Shown here: one piece after another, positions 56,506-64,000 of the stretch
Position numbering within the stretch: position 1 is the stretch's first letter
Layout: every line of letters begins with the position of its first letter
From: Cinnamomum chago
Taxonomy: Eukaryota; Streptophyta; Magnoliopsida; Laurales; Lauraceae
Direction of reading: 5' to 3'
Length of the DNA: 64,000 bases
Assembly: GCA_038049695.1 (NCBI GenBank)
Contig: CP142451.1
Coordinates: 68,712,001 to 68,776,000, forward strand
Program-made: the position numbers and the translations under genes
The notes under the pieces: generated by a model
Told to the model about the DNA's origin: nothing
The model's input: the letters and a program-made list of their open reading frames with translations, nothing else
Database searches by the model: none

Positions 56506-59050
56506 TGTTGACACCAAAAATGTCACTTTGCCTGTTCAACATCAAGAAGCCACATGAAGCCGCTTCCTACTACAAACAGGCAATGCTACTTCGAGCATCA
56601 GATCTTGTTAGAATAAAAAAAACTACAAGATCCTCCAAGATAGCCAAAAGAGAGGTTCACATGAAGTTTCGGGCCATTCCAACATCATTTGGCCTAACTT
56701 CACTCCTCCGGCAGCCAAACAGGGGCCCCTGGCGGTGACAGCGTCGAATACATTAAAACTTCGATCAGAGCCTACGGATGGTCTCAAAATACCTCCAAAA
56801 GCCTCCACGTCAAATTTCAGGTCATTACGGCGACGTTTGACCCGACTTCGATGCTCTAAAAGAAAATCAAGCTCCTCGGCGGCAAGAACCACCAGGACCA
56901 TTACTCATCAAACAGAGCACATGGGCGGCTTCAACATGCTTCAAAAGGGTTGCACGTCCAATTTCAGGTCATTCCGACAACATTTGACCCGACTTTGACG
57001 CTCAGAATGAAAATCAAGGCTATCGGCGTTGGAGCACCCTGGGAGCATGACATCCAAATCGGAGCTAATGGATCATCTCAAAATAACTCCAATAGGCTCC
57101 CTGTCAAATTTCAGGTCAATTGGACATTGGTTGATCGCACATCAAAGCGCGACGTCTTCCTTGCGGCGAAATCAAGCTTAGCAGTTACGGGACCCCAAAC
57201 GGCTTCAAAACTCAAACCAAAGCCCATGGTTGGTCCTATCTACTGCTCAATAGGCTTCACCCCAAATTTCGGATCATTCCTACATCGTTTGACCTAGTTT
57301 CGACTCTTGACAAAAAATCGGCAACTCTGCGCGGCAAGGTCTTCGGCTTTTTCAAAAATAGGAAACTTTGTGCCCTGGTTTTGCATGACTTCTTGTCAGT
57401 TTTCTTCAGGAGAATCAAGCCAGAAAATAAGGAAAATTTCAAGAAAAATACAAGAGAAAAGAGAAATAAAAAGCTCGAAAAACGGCCGACGACCAAAGGG
57501 GACCAAACCCCATGGTCGCCGACGACCATAGGTGCATTGTCGCTGGCGACCCTGGAAGTCTGGGTAGCCGGATTTCCACCGGAGGGCCTGTTTTCCAATC
57601 CTTTTCGTGTTTCGGGAGTTCCAGCGCCTGTGATTTCCCGAAAATCTGATTTTTGATGCTTGGAAATGACTGATCTCCGTCAACATCACGGATCCGCCGT
57701 CAAGAGCATGAAATCACCATTGATCGCTCCAAGATCGCCAACCGGCCGACCAAGAAAGTACACTTTATGTTCGACCGATCGAGAAATTGACAAGACAGAT
57801 GGTACCGGCCCACTGTTAGCAATCTATGTCTGAAGTTGCATGGTCAACCGACATCGATCAACATGAAGGTCCATCGTTGATCATCGTAAGAAGAATTCCA
57901 AAAGACACGGCACGGCCCATGACTCTTCAAATCCCCAGCGACCACTTAACGCTGCTAATTGGCCCAACTAAATGCGGTCATTAACTCATTATTTTGGACA
58001 GCCCAATCAGAAGCAAGGAAATGGGAGTTACAAGTCAAATCCATCATGGCATTAAAGCCATGAAACTCCTCTCACCATGGACATTAAAGGTGATTAAAAG
58101 CCCATCATTCTCCATCGGTCAATCAGATTCAAGGAAAAAGGAGTTACAAAATCAAGAAATAAAAACTTGTAACTCCTTCCATCATGGAGCTTTAAAGCCA
58201 TCAAAGATCATAAACACTCCTAAATGGCTACGAAAGGCCTACAAATAGGAGATCATTCCAAGAAGAAAGGATCAGAAAAATTGAAGAAAAATCAGCCAGA
58301 AAGATCGTCCAGAATTCCCAGAAGCTCTGAAGGAATTCTGCTGCAACAAATACCACAAGATGATTGAAGTTCCTTGGGGGGGCACTCCCCCCCAAGGCAA
58401 AGCCCCCTTCTTCTCATATTCGACATGGCCTAGACGTGGCTTTTCAGCCCGTCTCTTCATTTTTTTATTGGATATAGGACCTTCCCTTGGTCTTTATCCT
58501 CTAAAAAAACCGAAGTCCAAGCCAAGCCAAATAATCAAAGCATCAAGCGTTCTCATCTGAAGGACGATGGCGAAGTCCATACATGACTTGCGACCGTCGA
58601 TCTGAACGTGTCCCCGCAATCTCCTGAGAAGTCAGATCCCTTTTCTTACTTTTCTGTTGTATTTTGTATTTTCTTTAAGAGACAAAAAAATCACATTTCT
58701 TGTCTTTCTTCATTGATGAGATTTGTAAATCGCCTATCATGGCACAAAATCACCTTCTACGGCACAAATCGCCTTTTACGGCAAAATCGCCTCTCACGGT
58801 ATTAAAAAAAACCTTGTCTCTTTTCTTAAATATATGTGCAATGGAAAGTTAGAAAAAGATTGATTTCCTTTCTCCTTGTGAAGGTGGATCTCCGAATCAC
58901 CACTTCTAAATTCCAAGTAGAATAGAAAATCTGGCATACCCGTACAAGAATGTTGATACCCGCCTTTTCCCCCCTTTTTTTCCCTCCATTCGGCTCTCTC
59001 GGTAGCCCCGGGGACGGATGGGAGAGGAAAGGAAGAAATCGGGTCCATCA
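56506..59050 (+). repeat. G2 3' LTR (2,545 bp)
   Basis: It runs from TGTTGACACC to GGTCCATCA and is followed by the ATCCT duplication. It holds the 150-bp degenerate repeats also seen in the 5' copy, a TATA region changed to TACAAATA near 58240, and four short repeats of the type CGGCACAAATCGCCT (58730-58800) that the 5' copy lost. Many substitutions separate the two LTRs, so G2 is older than T1 and E1. Confidence 0.9.
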
Positions 59051-59055
59051 ATCCT

Positions 59056-62000
59056 ATTATGCGTATCTCTACGCAAATCACTTCAAATGAATTTAAAGAC
59101 GAAAGAATAGACTAGGATACCTAAAACCACTTTTAGAGGAAAAAAATGATCCCATATTTTTCTAGAGGGAGTCTTTGGACCGGGAGGTGCTTGAAACACA
59201 GTCTAGAGTCAACAGTTTCCTAGAGCCAAATAGACCGTGGCTTCGTACAATAATAGCCTAGTATCCGCACGAAGCACGGGTTTTACCCATTAAAAATGCC
59301 AAAGTCCCTGAAGTGTTTTCCTAACGCATGATTTGCCCGAAGCCCGTTTTAAATCGAAAAGTATCTCAAAGTATCCTAAAATGCGTATCTCAAGCCACAA
59401 TCCCATCTAACGGATCTCGAGGCGAAATACTACTCTAGGATACCTGAAACCCCTTTTAGAGTAAACAATTATCCTTGAATTTTCTAGAGGGAGTCTTTGG
59501 ACCGAGAGTTGCATGAAATACAGTGTAGAGTCAACAATATCCTAGAACCGCTTAGATTGTGGTTTCATACAACGGCTTCCAATTTGTTTAAACACTGTAT
59601 CCCCTGTACTATTATCCTAACCCAAGAATCGCCCGACACCCGTTTCAAACCGCAAAGTTTCTCGAAATATCCTAATACACGTATCTCTGCCCAGAATCCC
59701 TTCAAACGAATTTCTAGGTGATAGATTCGACTAGGATACCGGAAACCCCATTCAGAGCAAAATGTGATCCTAGAATTTTCTAGAGGGGGTCTTTATACCG
59801 GGCGTTGCTTGAAACACAGTGTAGAGTCAAAAGTTTTCTAGAGCCAAATAGAATGTGGTTTCGTACAATAGTAGCGTATAAACCTCACGAAGCACGGTTT
59901 TTACCTTTTAAAAACGCCGAACTGCCTGAAGTGTTTTCCTAACGCATGATTCGCCCGAAGCCAGTTTTAAACCGAAAGTATCTCAAAGTATCCTAAAATG
60001 CATATCTCAAGCCAGAATCCCATCAAACGGATCTCGGGACGAAATAATATACTAGGATACCTGAAACCCCTTTTAGTGCAAACAGTTATCCTAGATTTTT
60101 CTAGAGGGAGTCTTTGGATCGAGAGTTGCATGAAATACAGTGTAGAGTCAACAATTTCCTAGAACCTCTTAGATTGTTGTTTTACACAGAATCCGCCTGC
60201 GGCACGGGTTCCAAACTTTAAAAACACTATATCCCTGGTACCTGCTTGAGACACGGTGTAGAGTCAACAATTTCCTAGTGCCAAATAGTCTGTGGTTTTG
60301 TAAAATAGTAGCCTTCAAACCGCCCGAAGCACGGATTTTACCCTTTAAAAATGCCAAGCTCCCTGAAGTGTTTTCCTAACGCAAGATTCGCCCGAAACCC
60401 GTTTTTAACCGAAAAGTATCTAAAAGTTTCTTAAGATGCGTATCTCAAGCCAGAATCCCATCAAACGTATCTCGAGGCGAAAGACTACACTAAGATACCT
60501 GAAACCCGTTTTAGTATAAGCAGTTATCCAAGATTTTACTCGAGGGAGCCTTTGGAACGAGTTGCATGAAATACAATGTAGAGTCAATAATTTCCTAGAA
60601 CCGCTTAGATTGTGGTTTCATACAAAAGCTGCCCTAGGCATGAGTTCCGACATTAAAAACACTATATCCCCTAAACTGTTATCCTAACCCGAGAACCACC
60701 CGACCCCCGTTTTAAACCCGAAAGTATCTCGAAATATCCTAAAACGCGTATCTCTTTCTAGAATCCCTTCTAACGAACTTCGAGGCGAAAGACAAGACTA
60801 GGATACCCAAAACCCCTTTCATAGCAAAAAGTGATATCGGATTTTTCTAGAGGGGGTCTTTCGACCGGAAGTTGCTTGAGACACGGTGTTGAGTCAACAA
60901 TTTCCTAGAACCAAATAGACAGTGGTTTCGTACAATTGTAGCCTACAAACCACCCGAAGCACGGGTTTTACCCTTTAAAAACGCCAAACTCCCTAAAGTG
61001 TTTTCCTAATGCAAGATTCGCACGAAGCCTGTTTTAAACTGAAAAGTATCTCAGAGTATCCTAAAATGCGTATCTCAAGCCAAAATCCCATCTAATGGAT
61101 CACGAGGGGAAATACTACACTAGGATACCAGAAACCCCTATTAGTGTAAACAATTTTCCTAGATTTTTCTAGAGTGACTCTTTGGAACGAGAGTAGCATG
61201 AAATAAAGTGTTGAGTCAACAATTTCCTAGAATCGCTTAGATTGTGGTTTCATACAAAAGTCGCCTTAAGCATGGGTTCCAGACATTAAAAACATTGCAT
61301 CCCCTTTACTGTTATCCAAACCCGAGAACCGCCCGACACCCGTTTTAAACCCAAAAGCATCTCGAAGTATTCTACAATGCAGATCTCTTCCCAGAATCCC
61401 TTCTAACGAATTTTGATGTGAAAGACTAGACTAGGATACCCGAAACCGCTTTCAGAGCAAAAAGTGATCTCGGGTTTTTCTAAAGGGAGTCATTGGACTG
61501 GGAGTTGCTTGAAACATAGTATAGAGTCAACAATTTCCTAGAGCAAAATAGACTGTGTTTTGTACAATAGTAGCCTATAAACCGCCCGAAGCACAAGTTT
61601 TACTCTTTAAAAATGCTGAACTCCTAAAAGTGTTTTTCTACCGCGTGATTCGCTCGAAGCCCGTTTTAAAATCAAAATTATCTCAAAGTTTCCTAAAATG
61701 TGTATCACAACCAAGAATCCCATCAAACGGATCCCAAGGCGAAATACTACAGTATGATACCTGAAATGCCTTTTAGTGTAAATAGTTACCCAGATTTTTA
61801 TAGATGGAGTCTTTCGACCGAGAGTTGCATGAAATACAGTGTAGAGTCAACAGTTTCCTAGAACCGCTTAGATTGTGGTTTCATACAAAAGCCGCCCGAG
61901 GCATGGGTTTCAGACTTTAAAAACACTGTATTCCACGTACAGTTATCCTAACCCAAGAATCGCCAGACTCCCGTCTTAAACCTAAAAGTATCTCGAAACA

Positions 62001-64000
62001 TCCTAAAATGCGTATCTCTACCCAGAATCCCTTCAAACGAATTTTGAGACGAAAGACTAGACTAGGATTCCCGAAACCCTTTTCATAGCAAAAACTGATC
62101 TCGGATTTTTCTAGAGGGGGTCTTTGGACCGGGAGCTGCTTCAAACACAGTGTTGAGTCAACAATTTCCTAGTGCCAAATAGTCTGTGGTTTCGTACAAT
62201 AGTAGCCTACAAACCGCCCGAAACACGGGTTTTACCCACTAAACACGCCGAACTCCCTGAAGTGTTTTTCTAACGCAAGATTCGATCGAAGCCCGTTTTA
62301 AACTGAAAAGTATCTCAAAGTATCCTAAAATACGTATCTCAAGCCAGAATACAACGAACGGATCTCGATACGAAATACTAAACTAGGATACAAGATTTTT
62401 CTAGACGGAGCCCTTGGACCAAGAGTTACATTAAATAAAGAGTAGAGTTAACAATTTTCTAAAACCGCTTAGTTTGTGGTTTCATACAAAAGCCGCCCGA
62501 GACACGGGTTCCAGACTTTAAAAACACTATCCCCTGTACTGTTTTCCTAACCTAAGAAACGCCCGACACTCGTTTTAAACCCAAAAGTATCTCAAAATAT
62601 CCAAAAATGCATATCACTGCACAGAATCCCTTCAAACAAATTTCGAGGCAAAAGACTAGTCTAGGCTACCCAAAACCCCTTTTAAAGCAAAAAGTGTTCC
62701 CGGATTTTTCTAAAGGGAGTCTTTGGACTAGGAGTTGCTTGAAACACAGTGTAGAGTCAAAAATTTCCTAGAGAAAAATAGACTGTGGTTTAGTACAATA
62801 GTAGCCCAGAAACTGCCCGAAGCACGAGTTTTACCCTTTAAAAATGCCCAACTCCCTGAAGTGTTTTCCTAACGCATGGTTCGCCCGAATCCCGTTTTAA
62901 ACCGAAAAGTACCTCAAAGTACCCTAAAATGCGTATCTCAAGCCAGAATCCCATCAAATGGATCTAGAGGCGAAATACTACACCTGGTACCTGAAATCCC
63001 TTTTAATATAAACGGTTATCCTAGATTTTTCTAGAGGGAGTCTTTCGACCGATAGTTGCATGAAATACAGTATGGAGTCAACAGTTACCTAGAACCGCTT
63101 AGGTTGTGGTTTCATACAAAAGCCGCCCGAGGCACAGGTTCCAGACTTTAAAAACACTGCATCCCATGTACTGTTATCCTAACCCAAAAATCGCCCGACA
63201 CTCGTTTTAAATCGAAAAGTATTTTGAAATATCCTAAAACGCGTATCTGTACCAAGAATCCCTTCAATCAAATTTTGAGGAGAAAGACTTGACTAGGATA
63301 CTTGAAACCCCTATCAGAGCAAAACATGATCCCGGATTTTTCTAGAGGGAGTCGTTGGATCGGGATTTGCTTGAAACACTGTGTAGAGTCAACAATTTCC
63401 ATGAGCCAAATAGACAGTTGTTTCGTACAATAATAGCCTACAAACCGCGCAAAGCACGGGTTTTTCCCTTTAAAAGTGCCAAACTCCTTGAAGTGTTTTC
63501 CTAACGCATGATTCGCCCGAAGCCCGTTTTAAAGCGAAAAATATCTCAAAGTATCCTAAAATGCGTATCTCAAGCTAGAATCCCATCTAACGGATCTCGA
63601 CGCGAAATACTACACTAGGATACCAAAAACCCCTTTTACTGTAAATAATTATCCAAGATTTCTCTAGAGGGAGTCTTTGGACCGAGAGTTGCATGAAATA
63701 TAGTGTAGAGTCAACAACTTCCTAGAATCGCTTACATTGTGGTTTTATACAAAAGCCGACCGAGGCACGGGTTCCAAACTTTAAAAACAATGTATCCACT
63801 GTCCTGTTATCCTAACCCAAGAATCGCTCGACACCCGTTTTAAACCGAAAAGTATCTCGAAATATCCTAAAATGTGTATCTCTACCCAGAATCCCTTCAA
63901 ACGAATTTTGAAGCGAAACACTAGACTAGGATACCCGAAACCCCTTTCAGAGCAAAAAGTGATCCCGTATTCTTCTAGAGGGTGTCTTTGGCCCGGAAGT
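59056..64000. repeat. Satellite array, third segment
   Basis: Monomer markers at 59558, 59854, 60175, 60291, 60611, 60921, 61243, 61554, 61874, 62185, 62475, 62784, 63105, about 63416 and 63738 give alternating intervals near 311 and 321. Exceptions are a 116-bp monomer (60175-60290) and small deletions (296 and 290 bp). The array runs off the window end in the same orientation as the first two segments. Confidence 0.95.

Larger units (their letters stand above)
18395..59050 (+). mobile_element. G2: decayed Ty3/gypsy (Tat-like) element with nested insertions
   Basis: LTR ends are TGCTGACACC/TGTTGACACC and GGTCCATCA, with the satellite duplication ATCCT at 18390-18394 and 59051-59055. Without R1 and T1 the element is about 13.6 kb. 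Order is LTR, primer site, repeat-rich leader, gag, an acidic linker, protease, G-patch, reverse transcriptase, truncated RNase H, 3' repeats and LTR. Reverse transcriptase before integrase and the sequence around YVDD place it in Ty3/gypsy outside the chromoviruses. Tat is my best guess; Athila is less likely. Confidence 0.85.

Overview
The window is intergenic, repeat-built nuclear DNA from a flowering plant. I see no cellular gene, rRNA, tRNA gene or CRISPR array. Plant origin is shown by nested LTR retrotransposons with plant-type primer binding sites (TGGTATCAGAGC), a chromodomain-bearing Ty3/gypsy element, a Ty1/copia relic, Sirevirus-like elements and a tandem satellite. The species cannot be named from this sequence.

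Layout. A satellite array (1-1300, 16751-18394, 59056-64000) forms the ground layer. It is a higher-order dimer of about 633 bp made of alternating 311-bp (A) and 322-bp (B) monomers. Two large blocks interrupt it. Block 1 (1301-16750) is a decayed copia element (P1). It is itself interrupted by E1, a young non-coding LTR element (5096-12619, target duplication ATACT), and by a minus-strand solo LTR, S1 (14478-16701, AAAAG). Block 2 (18395-59050, ATCCT) is a decayed Ty3/gypsy Tat-like element (G2). Its 5' LTR received R1 (20432-37149, CCTGC/CCCGC) and a Tekay/Del-type chromovirus, T1 (37338-47701, GGGTC). R1 contains minus-strand R2 (26184-35121, GTTCC). R2 contains solo LTR R3 (32796-34542, TGAAC/GGAAC) and a 203-bp foldback MITE (28216-28418). 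The deepest point is five layers down.

Coding content is all transposon-derived. T1 keeps one gag-pol frame of about 1,550 codons with two nonsense codons. G2 keeps gag, a protease region, a G-patch and reverse transcriptase with frameshifts, but RNase H is cut short and integrase is missing. P1 is riddled with stops and frameshifts. R1 has a gag-like reading frame broken by two frameshifts and a separate 309-codon ORF that resembles the putative plant transposon protein family and starts MARTKQT, like histone H3. E1 and R2 have no recognisable protein and must depend on a helper.

The most unusual signal is structural. E1 and R2, and in part R1, carry a 2.4-kb series of 20 or more short inverted repeats. 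Their arms differ from hairpin to hairpin, while the loop keeps a core close to AGTTATATCT. The LTRs carry two more hairpin classes with constant loops (TTTGGTAAATC and AGCCT) and changing stems, including a compensatory base pair. The unrelated P1 LTR has four tandem hairpins with a constant GAAG/CTTC top and changing bases. I know of no name for this organisation. The Sirevirus-like promoters also share GGTCGACC palindromes, MSA-like (CCAACGGCTA) sites and a TATA box in fixed order.
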